Shown one piece after another: positions 1-5,950 of a stretch of 7,837 nucleotides of DNA. Origin of the DNA: an uncultured Chloroflexota bacterium (GTDB lineage: Bacteria > Chloroflexota > Anaerolineae > Anaerolineales > Villigracilaceae); the NCBI GenBank assembly GCA_903837815.1, contig CAILWD010000437.1, forward strand, positions 1-7,837. The letters run 5' to 3'. Numbering within the stretch: position 1 is the first letter of the stretch; every line of letters begins with the position of its first letter. Below the pieces are notes generated by a model. That model was not told where the DNA came from. It did not search any database and saw nothing but the letters and a program-made list of their open reading frames with translations. The translations under genes and the position numbers were made by a program.

Positions 1-207
1 ATCGTAGCTTAAGTCAATCTCGCCCTGCCATTCGATGGAGCCAGAGATTACGCGGACTGTTTTGAATAAGGCGGCGTTTTGTAACCGTGAAAACACTCCT
101 TTGTTCAGGTAGGGCTTTACGTCAAAGATGCGTTTTTCTCCGTTTTCGAATGTCAGCAAAAGACAATGCTCTTCCTGTGGCTGGACAGATTTTACGTACG
201 GGTTCAT
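1..207 (-). CDS. DUF2442 domain protein, C-terminus cut by window edge
   Basis: The 69 codons inside the window read in frame from ATG at 207 to base 1, with no stop, so the C-terminus is missing. The protein begins MNPYVKSVQPQEEHCLLLTF and continues with an NGEKRIFDVKPYL stretch, then a hydrophobic/aromatic 'LFKTVRV' segment and 'IEWQGEIDLSYD'. This is the usual DUF2442 pattern (NGE-x-R-x-FD, a GvF-x-L turn, then I-x-W-x-x-EIDL). The family is a small beta-rich fold of unknown biochemical role, and some members carry an added DNA-binding helix-turn-helix; whether this one does cannot be seen. The start is preceded by GGAG that overlaps the stop codon of the upstream DUF4160 gene (TAGGAGAAAGCATG), so translation is probably coupled. 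It is transcribed with DUF4160. Too short for the ORF cut-off because it is truncated, but the family match is clear. Confidence 0.85.
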   Translation of the reverse strand, partial: MNPYVKSVQPQEEHCLLLTFENGEKRIFDVKPYLNKGVFSRLQNAALFKTVRVISGSIEWQGEIDLSYD

Positions 208-215
208 GCTTTCTC

Positions 216-485
216 CTATTTCAGAGGATCAATCTTGAAGACTTCCTCTCCATTGACCGCCAACTGCCAATTGGCATTTAATTCCTCGCGATGAATTTCG
301 ATCCATGCTTGTACAAGGTGAGTCTTGTTCTTTGAAAATACGCCCGCAAGCAGTTTTCCGTCCGCAATGCTGAATACCGCTTTATCGCTTCCATGTTCGA
401 CGTGAATATGGGGAACATGGTGTTGTTTGTTGTCGGCATAGTACATGCGGACAATGATGCCGTAAAACATCGAAAGGATTGGCAT
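216..485 (-). CDS. DUF4160 domain protein
   Basis: An 89-residue protein starting MPILSMFYGIIVRMYY. Features typical of DUF4160 are visible in order: the N-terminal 'SMFYGIIVRMYYADN', the histidine-rich 'HHVPHIHVEHG' (residues 22-32), a glycine turn 'ADGKLLAGVF', then 'LVQAWIEIHREELNANW' and a terminal 'IDPL'. An in-frame ATG exists 7 codons upstream (506), but family members normally begin at MPxxSxF, and a TATAAT box (505-510) overlaps that upstream ATG, so I chose 485. The leader has a weak AAGAG about 8 bases before this start. The molecular function is unknown. It is followed after 8 bases by a DUF2442 gene; the two families are often found adjacent and this arrangement resembles a toxin-antitoxin pair, which remains an inference. 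The gene is more A+T-rich than the SDR and peptidase genes downstream. Confidence 0.85.
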   Translation of the reverse strand: MPILSMFYGIIVRMYYADNKQHHVPHIHVEHGSDKAVFSIADGKLLAGVFSKNKTHLVQAWIEIHREELNANWQLAVNGEEVFKIDPLK

Positions 486-504
486 ATTAATTTCTCTTGT
501 CTGC

Positions 505-510
505 ATTATA
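505..510 (-). promoter_or_regulatory. Candidate -10 box for DUF4160-DUF2442
   Basis: The minus strand reads a perfect TATAAT here. Transcription would begin near base 498, giving a leader of about 13 bases before the ATG at 485. No convincing TTGACA-like -35 lies 16-18 bases upstream, so this rests on the -10 match and its position. Confidence 0.4.
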
Positions 511-586
511 TCCCGACTGAGTAACCTCTGTGGGATGAAGAGCAGGAAAAGCAGAAAAATCGTTCCATAACAAATTCCTCCCCGGC

Positions 587-620
587 CAGTGTGGATGATA
601 AAATATCCACGCTGCTTTTT
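587..620 (+). terminator. 10-bp dyad with T tract before the SDR gene (terminator, attenuator or operator)
   Basis: CAGTGTGGAT (587-596) and ATCCACGCTG (605-614) form a 10-bp stem with one G-U pair and an 8-base loop GATAAAAT; C and five T follow (615-620). As RNA on the plus strand this has the shape of an intrinsic terminator, yet it lies only 20 bases before the SDR start with no plus-strand gene upstream in the window. Alternatively the loop TAAAAT (599-604) could serve as the SDR -10 box and the dyad as an operator around it. The sequence does not settle which. Read on the minus strand, the dyad is not followed by T, so it is not a terminator for the divergent genes. Confidence 0.4.
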
Positions 621-640
621 AATCTCTGTACGGAAAACCC

Positions 641-1459
641 ATGTCCAAACTTGAAAATAAAGTTGTTCTCATCACAGGCGCATCATCTGGCTTCGGCGAA
701 GACGCCGCTTTGATGTTTGCCGCCGAAGGTTGCAGAGTGGTGCTTGCGGCGCGGCGCATCGACCGCCTGCAAAACCTGGCCGCCAAAATTCAAGACGCGG
801 GCGGGGAATCCATTGCCATCCCTGTGGACATCGTCGACCTTGCCGAGGTGCAGAACCTGGTGCAGACCACGCTCGACCTTTACGGTCAGATCGACATCCT
901 CTTTAACAACGCGGGCATCGGGCGCGTCGACTGGTTTGAATATCACACTCCCGAACGCGACATCGACACCCTGATCAACGTCAACCTGATCGGGCTGATG
1001 CAGGTCACGCGCGAGGTGGTGCCGTACATGCTGGCGCGGGGCGAGGGGCACATCATCAACATGGTTTCTGTCGCCGGGTTGATGTCGCCGCCGCTCATTG
1101 CCGGTTATTCTGCCAGCAAGTTTGGCGTGCGCGCCTTCACCGATGTTTTGCGCCGTGAAGTCGCACCGTTTGGCGTCAAAGTCAGCGGAATTTACCCCGG
1201 TCCCGCTTCCACTGAATTTGGCCGGCACATAGGAAAAAATGTGGCGTATGCCTCGCTCCGCTCGAAGGTCAATGTCCACATGACCTCCAAGTATGTTGCC
1301 AGCCGCGTGATCGACGTTGCCAAACGTCCGCGTCGTATGTTGATCATCCCTTGGTGGTTCCGCATTTTTTACATCTTCGATACGCTTTTCCCCGCAGTCA
1401 TGGACTGGATCTATTATTACTACGTAAGAAAATATCATACGCTGGATGAGGAGAAATAA
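641..1459 (+). CDS. Short-chain dehydrogenase/reductase with hydrophobic C-terminal tail
   Basis: A 272-residue classical SDR, expected to oxidise or reduce an alcohol/carbonyl with NAD(P)(H). Visible motifs are the Rossmann TGASSGFG (residues 12-19), an 'AARR' at the end of the second strand (R38, R39) suggesting NADP(H), D63 after the third strand, NNAG (89-92), N115 in 'INVNLIG', S143, and the YSASK catalytic box (Y156, K160), followed by 'YPGPAST' (185-191). All catalytic residues are present. Residues about 233-263 are very hydrophobic and aromatic (WWFRIFYIF, then IYYYYV), suggesting peripheral or integral membrane attachment and a lipid-like substrate; this is inference. The start has no strong Shine-Dalgarno sequence. 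The stop is immediately followed by the ATG of the M24 peptidase gene, so the two are co-transcribed. Substrate is unknown. Confidence 0.92.
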   Translation: MSKLENKVVLITGASSGFGEDAALMFAAEGCRVVLAARRIDRLQNLAAKIQDAGGESIAIPVDIVDLAEVQNLVQTTLDLYGQIDILFNNAGIGRVDWFEYHTPERDIDTLINVNLIGLMQVTREVVPYMLARGEGHIINMVSVAGLMSPPLIAGYSASKFGVRAFTDVLRREVAPFGVKVSGIYPGPASTEFGRHIGKNVAYASLRSKVNVHMTSKYVASRVIDVAKRPRRMLIIPWWFRIFYIFDTLFPAVMDWIYYYYVRKYHTLDEEK

Positions 1460-2566
1460 ATGACTCTTGCCCGTCTCGAAAGTTTGACCGCTTCGCTGCT
1501 CCGCTCGAAGCTGGATGCCGTTGTCCTGAATCCCGGTCCCACGCTGACGTATCTCACGGGACAGCAATTCCATCTGATGGAACGCCCCGTTGTGTTGTTC
1601 GTCGCTCCGGGCAAAGACCCTGTGCTGGTTCTGCCCGAACTCGAAGCCCTCAAAGCAGATCAACTCCCATATAAGGTGCAGGCTGTTACCTATGGCGAGA
1701 CTCCCTCGGAATGGGACGACGCTTTCCGCAAGGCTGCCCAGGTTTTGGGTTTGGATGGGAAGCAGATTGGCGTTGAACCGCGCCAACTCCGCCTGCTGGA
1801 ATTTCGTTATGTAAAAGCAGGCGCGCCCGAAGCAGAGTTCCCCGACGCCAGCGAAACGCTTGCCCAACTGCGGTTGAGAAAAGACAAAGCCGAAGTGGAT
1901 GCGATGCGCCATGCGGTGAAGATCGCCCAGGACTCGCTCGAAGCCGTCATCCCGCTGATCAAGATCGGCATGACCGAGCGCGACCTGGCAAACGAACTGG
2001 TAATTCAGTTATTTAAACACGGCTCCGATCCAGAACTACCCTTCCCGCCGATTGTCTCTTCGGGGCCGAACTCCGCCAACCCTCATGCTTCTCCTTCCGA
2101 TAGAACACTACAAGCCGGCGACATGCTGGTTGTAGATTGGGGCGCGGCGTACCAACATTACATCTCCGACCTCACGCGCACTTTCGCGGTGGGCAAGGTG
2201 GATGCGGAATTTCAGAAGATTCACAACATCGTCCAGGAGGCGAATGCCGCAGGTCGCGCTGCGGGCAAGCCCGGTGTTCCCTGCTCTGCAGTGGATATTG
2301 CCGCGCGTGAAGTCATCGAAAAATCAGGCTACGGGAAATACTTCAACCACCGCACGGGACACGGCATCGGCATGGAGGCGCACGAAGACCCGTACATGCG
2401 CGGCGACAACCTGCAACTATTGGAGACCGGCATGGCATACACGGTCGAGCCTGGCATCTACCTGTCCAACCGCAACGGCGTCCGCATCGAAGACAATATG
2501 GTCGTCACCGAAAACGGCGCGGAAAGCCTGAGCGACATGCCGCGCGACATAAAGGAGGTGGGCTAA
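1460..2566 (+). CDS. M24 family metallopeptidase (Xaa-Pro peptidase type)
   Basis: A 368-residue cytosolic peptidase of the aminopeptidase P/prolidase group, which removes or splits residues next to proline using two metal ions. The N-terminal creatinase-like domain spans about residues 3-133; the pita-bread catalytic domain begins at about 143. All five metal ligands are visible: D226 and D237 (in VDWGAAYQHYISDLTRTF), H301 (HRTGHGIGMEAHEDP), E330 (TVEPGIY) and E344 (RIEDNMVV). Catalytic histidines H209 (NPHA) and H308 are also present. Length and order match the family, so it should be active. The ATG directly abuts the TAA of the SDR gene, with GAGGAGAAA as ribosome binding site inside the SDR end; a strong GGAGG near its own 3' end serves the next gene. 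Prolidase versus aminopeptidase P specificity cannot be decided from this sequence. Confidence 0.93.
   Translation: MTLARLESLTASLLRSKLDAVVLNPGPTLTYLTGQQFHLMERPVVLFVAPGKDPVLVLPELEALKADQLPYKVQAVTYGETPSEWDDAFRKAAQVLGLDGKQIGVEPRQLRLLEFRYVKAGAPEAEFPDASETLAQLRLRKDKAEVDAMRHAVKIAQDSLEAVIPLIKIGMTERDLANELVIQLFKHGSDPELPFPPIVSSGPNSANPHASPSDRTLQAGDMLVVDWGAAYQHYISDLTRTFAVGKVDAEFQKIHNIVQEANAAGRAAGKPGVPCSAVDIAAREVIEKSGYGKYFNHRTGHGIGMEAHEDPYMRGDNLQLLETGMAYTVEPGIYLSNRNGVRIEDNMVVTENGAESLSDMPRDIKEVG
2550..2558 (+). promoter_or_regulatory. Near-perfect Shine-Dalgarno sequence for the membrane protein
   Basis: TAAAGGAGGTG ends the M24 gene, and its AAGGAGGTG is an almost full complement to the 16S rRNA 3' end, 10 bases before the ATG at 2569. 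It is the strongest ribosome binding site in the window and supports that start, placing it inside the upstream coding region. Confidence 0.7.
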
Positions 2567-2568
2567 TA

Positions 2569-3858
2569 ATGAACATTAAGGAAATCAATCGAGATTACGG
2601 CAGGCATTTCCTGGTTGTTGCCGCCATTTTTGTTTGGGCCCTTATAATCCATTCCTTCTTCGTAAATGGGTATATCGAAACCTGGTATAAATGGCATTTC
2701 CCGGCGAAGATGCCGCCCTTTAGTGATTTTCGGCTTATCCCATCCAGCGCTGAAGCGTTTCGCATGGGATTGGACCCTTCTGTGACGAATCCAACCAACC
2801 CCCGGGGGCACCTTTTCAATTACCCCAAGGCATGGTACATCTTTTTTTTCACCGGCATCACCCAGGATGATACCATTTGGATTGTGACAACCATGCTGGT
2901 TACTTTTTTTCTTGTGTTATTCGCTTTCCCAGAGAAACTTTCAGTTTTAGACGCCCTGTTGATGTTGGGGCTGTGTTTTTCTCCTGCTGCGATGCTCTTA
3001 TATGAGCGGGGCAATGTGGATATGGCCATGTTTACTCTTTGTGGCGCTGGCATCTTGCTGGCGCGTAAGATGCCCTGGTGGGCAGTGTTGACATTATCTG
3101 TAGCGGCAATATTCAAGTTGTTTCCCTTTTTTGGCATTGGGATATTCCTGAGGGAGAACAGGAAGGATTTCTATAAATACGCTCTTGCTTGCGCTTTATT
3201 GCTTGGCGTGTACCTTGCCTTGACTTATCAAGACTTGTCTGTCGCATGGAATTTGACACAAAGGGGAACATACCTATCGTATGGAGACCAGGTTATCTTC
3301 ACCCTTTACTGGGCATATTTGCGTTATTACCTGCTGCGCGTGATGAGCGAAGAACAGATTATCTCCCTGCTGGCGGTCCTGCCTCACGTGGCAGCCCTGG
3401 GCGTACTGGTCTTTTCCTATTGGATTGGCGCTGGAAACAAACAGCCGCTAACGACAAAAGTAAAAGGAAACCTCGACGCTTTTCGCATGGGGGCTTTTAT
3501 TTTTATCGGCACTTTTCTGCTTGGCAACAACTGGGATTACCGCCTTGTATTCTTGATATTTACCATTCCCCAACTTTCTGGATGGCTCTTTGACGGAGAA
3601 CGCCCGGTCAGACCCGCAGCGTTTGTTGTACTTCTATCGATTCTGGCTTCCTGTTGGTACACAACCATTTCAAAATATTTTTTCGTTCTAAGCGATTCCC
3701 GTTATGGCTTGGGCTTTGCCACCTATGATGAGATTGCGAATTGGCTTGTCTTTGCAGGACTAACCTATTTTATTGCTTGGTCCGCACCACAATGGGTTCG
3801 CTCATGGGCATGGAAGCCATTTTTTATGAATCAGCAAACCGCGCAATTCAAAAAATGA
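2569..3858 (+). CDS. Polytopic membrane protein, probable GT-C fold (GT87-like) glycosyltransferase
   Basis: A 429-residue integral membrane protein with about ten to eleven hydrophobic segments (near residues 13-33, 101-120, 127-145, 150-166, 170-195, 203-220, 264-287, 305-320, 325-341, 346-364 and 390-407). The first extracytoplasmic loop carries D53 in 'FSDFRLIPSS', followed by 'GLDPS' and 'FNYPKAW', similar to the Asp-containing loop and NP-x-x-YP region of polyprenol-phosphate-sugar-dependent GT-C enzymes. 'YERGNVDM' (145-152), 'FKLFPF' (182-187) and 'NNWDYRL' (320-326) resemble conserved GT87/DUF2029 motifs. By family knowledge such proteins transfer a sugar from a lipid carrier outside the membrane; donor and acceptor are unknown. 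The gene is visibly richer in A/T and in TTT, ATT and AAA codons than its neighbours, partly explained by hydrophobic residues. It starts 2 bases after the peptidase stop, and its TGA overlaps the next ATG. Confidence 0.7.
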   Translation: MNIKEINRDYGRHFLVVAAIFVWALIIHSFFVNGYIETWYKWHFPAKMPPFSDFRLIPSSAEAFRMGLDPSVTNPTNPRGHLFNYPKAWYIFFFTGITQDDTIWIVTTMLVTFFLVLFAFPEKLSVLDALLMLGLCFSPAAMLLYERGNVDMAMFTLCGAGILLARKMPWWAVLTLSVAAIFKLFPFFGIGIFLRENRKDFYKYALACALLLGVYLALTYQDLSVAWNLTQRGTYLSYGDQVIFTLYWAYLRYYLLRVMSEEQIISLLAVLPHVAALGVLVFSYWIGAGNKQPLTTKVKGNLDAFRMGAFIFIGTFLLGNNWDYRLVFLIFTIPQLSGWLFDGERPVRPAAFVVLLSILASCWYTTISKYFFVLSDSRYGLGFATYDEIANWLVFAGLTYFIAWSAPQWVRSWAWKPFFMNQQTAQFKK

Positions 3859-4186
3859 CGACCATCCGGCGCGCAACGCCTGAACAAGCTGGGGAATTGA
3901 CCGCCCTTACTACTCCCTCAAACACGACAGCGGATTCCTCTGGCTCGATAACCTCTGGATTCTGCCCGAATTCACCGCGTGCGGAATCGGCGGCAAACTT
4001 TTTCGACACGCGCTCGAAAGAAACCGCATGTTGGGCGCGGTTATCTTAAGAATCGAAGCCGAACCGAACGCCCAAAATTTCTACGAAAAGATGGGGGCGC
4101 GAAAAATCAGTGAGCATCACACCGAGGTCGACGGTCAGCCGCGTGTGTTGCCTGTGATGGAAATCAGTTCGGTACAGAATCTGTGA
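3855..4186 (+). pseudogene. GNAT acetyltransferase remnant (internal deletion plus frameshift)
   Basis: The ATG at 3855 overlaps the TGA of the membrane protein (ATGA) and opens with MTTIRRATPEQAGELTAL, a typical GNAT N-terminus ('IRRATPEDAxxLxAL'). From about 3908 the homology continues in another frame: YYSLKHDSGFLWLDNLWILP, then 'CGIGGKLFRHALER' (the acetyl-CoA loop, normally RGxGxG/A), 'RIEAEPNAQNFYEKMGARK' and 'RVLPVMEI', ending at TGA 4184-4186. The central part, where the family has the helix, first strands and 'GxxxGFYxL' lead-in, is absent; I estimate about 50 residues lost. The frame of the second part has a TGA at 3881-3883, and the first frame, read on, becomes non-family sequence. 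So the gene is a deletion-frameshift remnant and should not make an active N-acetyltransferase. A sequencing or assembly error could cause a frameshift but not easily the missing core. Confidence 0.8.
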
Positions 4187-4201
4187 TTCCCTTTGTGAAT
4201 T

Positions 4202-4210
4202 TGTTATACT
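4202..4210 (+). promoter_or_regulatory. Extended -10 promoter for the CCA gene
   Basis: TGTTATACT combines a TGn extension with a good -10 hexamer (TATACT). The ATG at 4217 begins 6 bases after the hexamer, about where transcription would start, predicting a leaderless or almost leaderless mRNA. No clear -35 is visible at the normal distance, which fits an extended -10 promoter. No Shine-Dalgarno sequence precedes the ATG. Confidence 0.5.
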
Positions 4211-4216
4211 CACGCC

Positions 4217-5854
4217 ATGGCTGATGACCTTCATTCGCCTTATGTGGGACGTTGGGTTGCCCGCCTGCGCGGAAAAATCATCGCGCAGGGAAATACTCCC
4301 GAACAAGTCTTGCACGCGTCACAACAAAGCCATCACAAGGAAAGACCAGAGATCATCTTCATGTTTCCGCTTCCCCCGCTGGTAAAAAAAGTTTTGGATA
4401 TTCTGCCCGCCGCACAGGAGATTTACCTTGTCGGCGGCGCGGTGCGCGACGCTTTTCTCTCCCGCCCTTCCTACGACCTCGATTTTGCCCTGCCCGCGAA
4501 TGGTATTTCCCTCGCCCGTAACGTTGCCAACGCCCTCGGTGCGGACTTCCTCGCCTTGGATGGTGAACGTGACACAGGACGAGTCGTTGTCACAGCGGAA
4601 GATGACTCGCGCACATTTCTTGATTTTGCCGTTTATCGCGGCGCGGGTTTGATCGAAGACTTGCGCGGACGTGATTTCACGATCAACGCCATCGCCTACA
4701 ACCTGCGCGATGAAACCATCATCGACCCAACCGAAGGCGGCAAAGACTTGCGGGCAAAGGTCATCCGTGCTTGTGCGCCCACATCCCTATCCGATGACCC
4801 TGTGCGGATTTTGCGCGCTGTGCGTTTGGCCGCATCCCTCGATTTTCACATCGAAAAGAATACTCGTGAGTTGATGAAACAATCCACGAGTGACTTGGGA
4901 CGCATCTCGCCCGAACGCCTGCGCGACGAGATTTTCAAAATGCTAGGTGGTCCCAAACCCGACGCTTGTATGCGCGCGCTCGAAATGCTCGGCATCTTCC
5001 CTTATCTCATGCCTGAACTCTCTGCCATGAAGGGCGTGACCCAATCCGAACCGCATGTGTACGATGTGTGGACTCACACCTTGTCCGCGCTGGATTATCT
5101 CGACCAGACCATCTCTGCGCTGCGGGTTGGTTACGACGCCGAGAAAACCAACGACATGTTCACCGGTCTGCTTGGCTTGCGGCTGGGACGTTACCGCGAG
5201 CAGATCGCAAAGCACTTTGCCGAACCGCTCAACCCCGACCGTTCCCTGCGTTCCCTGCTTTTCTTCGCAACCCTGTATCACGATGTTTGCAAGCCTGAGA
5301 CCAAAACGGTGGAAGACTCGGGGCGTATCCGCTTTTTCGACCACGACGAAAAAGGCGCGGAAGTCGCCGCCGAAAGACTGCGCTCCTTCAATCTGAGCAA
5401 CGATGAAATCGAGCAAGCGCGAGTTATCATCAAAAACCACATGCGGATTCACGCCTTCGCCGACCGTCTCGAAAGGGATAAGCAGACCCCCTCGCGCAAA
5501 GCCATCTATCGCTTCTTTCGTGACAGTGGCAAGGCGGGCATCGACCTTGTTCTGTTTGCGCTGGCAGATGTCCGCGCCACCCGCGCCCACGCCCTGACTG
5601 TCGAAAGTTGGACGGTCTATCTCGACATCGCCCGAATCCTGCTGGAAAATTACTACGAAAAGCCCGAAGAAGTCATCTCCCCGCCGCGCTTGTTGGACGG
5701 CAATACCCTGATGAAGGAACTCGGCATCAAACCTGGCCCCATTGTCGGGCAGTTGCTGGAATCCATCCGCGAGAATCAGGCGGCGGGAAAAATCGAAACC
5801 CTCGATCAGGCGCTGGCGTTCGCCCGCGAGGAGTTGGCGAGAATTACGTCCTGA
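4217..5854 (+). CDS. CCA tRNA nucleotidyltransferase with HD domain and N-terminal DUF5678-like segment
   Basis: A 545-residue class II nucleotidyltransferase that adds or repairs CCA at tRNA 3' ends. Residues 7-49 (YVGRWVARLRGKIIAQGNTP to ERPEIIFM) match the small DUF5678 pattern (GkWVAxxxGkvvaxG, then P-x-I). The enzyme proper follows: LVGGAVRD (71-78), DLDF with catalytic D87 and D89, RGRDFTINAIA (150-160), DDPVRILRAVR (193-203) and ISPERLRDEIFKML (230-243). Next is an HD-type region with H287, H355-D356 (LYHDVCKPET) and H408, then a C-terminal 'GNTLMKELGIKPGPIVGQLL' tail. HD domains in relatives give 2',3'-cyclic phosphodiesterase or phosphatase activity. The spacing between H287 and H355 is wide (68 residues), suggesting extra helices. 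The longer start is supported by the promoter at 4202-4210 and the DUF5678 match; M49 is an alternative. Poly(A) polymerase activity is not excluded. Confidence 0.9.
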   Translation: MADDLHSPYVGRWVARLRGKIIAQGNTPEQVLHASQQSHHKERPEIIFMFPLPPLVKKVLDILPAAQEIYLVGGAVRDAFLSRPSYDLDFALPANGISLARNVANALGADFLALDGERDTGRVVVTAEDDSRTFLDFAVYRGAGLIEDLRGRDFTINAIAYNLRDETIIDPTEGGKDLRAKVIRACAPTSLSDDPVRILRAVRLAASLDFHIEKNTRELMKQSTSDLGRISPERLRDEIFKMLGGPKPDACMRALEMLGIFPYLMPELSAMKGVTQSEPHVYDVWTHTLSALDYLDQTISALRVGYDAEKTNDMFTGLLGLRLGRYREQIAKHFAEPLNPDRSLRSLLFFATLYHDVCKPETKTVEDSGRIRFFDHDEKGAEVAAERLRSFNLSNDEIEQARVIIKNHMRIHAFADRLERDKQTPSRKAIYRFFRDSGKAGIDLVLFALADVRATRAHALTVESWTVYLDIARILLENYYEKPEEVISPPRLLDGNTLMKELGIKPGPIVGQLLESIRENQAAGKIETLDQALAFAREELARITS

Positions 5855-5900
5855 GCGTAGTCGAAGGACGAATAATTTAACTTCGCTTCGACTACTCTCA
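5852..5900. repeat. Imperfect 15-bp inverted repeat containing the CCA-gene stop codon
   Basis: TGAGCGTAGTCGAAG (5852-5866) pairs with CTTCGACTACTCTCA (5886-5900) with one mismatch (C5856 against T5896) and a 19-base A/T-rich loop. The left arm with its flank, CTGAGCGTAGTCGAAGG, looks like a core of dispersed intergenic palindromes common in bacterial genomes of this type; copy number cannot be checked here. Its TGA is the stop codon of the CCA gene. No T run follows on either strand, so it is unlikely to be a standard terminator. Confidence 0.65.
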
Positions 5901-5905
5901 CACCG

Positions 5906-5925
5906 TCCCGATGCTCCTTCGGGAG
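5906..5925. repeat. Short hairpin with cUUCGg tetraloop
   Basis: CTCC-TTCG-GGAG (5914-5925) forms a 4-bp stem closed by a stable cUUCGg tetraloop; an alternative 6-bp stem pairs TCCCGA (5906-5911) with TCGGGA (5919-5924). It lies just after the larger inverted repeat and 25 bases before the exonuclease start, so the two may be one composite element. No U run follows. Confidence 0.5.
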
Positions 5926-5950
5926 TGCGAAATATGGAAAAAGGTGAATC

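Noticed and set aside
683..1912. Long minus-strand open frame (409 codons) opposite the SDR and peptidase genes
   Set aside because: It spans two convincing plus-strand genes, its translation is rich in H, R, Q and G without any family motif, and it arises from the codon bias of the sense genes.
3741..4049. A 102-codon plus-strand protein
   Set aside because: Only its part from 3855 to about 3908 is meaningful (the GNAT N-terminus). The upstream part is out of frame inside the membrane protein and the downstream part is the frameshifted GNAT sequence.
4046..4315. Minus-strand 89-codon frame over the GNAT end and CCA promoter
   Set aside because: No motif, no ribosome binding site, and it overlaps the GNAT remnant and the start of the CCA gene.
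5852..5900. Inverted repeat as an intrinsic terminator of the CCA gene
   Set aside because: The stem is followed by CCGTCCCG rather than a T run, and the loop is long, so the terminator model is weak.
5852..5925. CRISPR or transposon terminal repeats
   Set aside because: Only a single pair of arms is present, with no direct-repeat series, no transposase and no target duplication that I can see.
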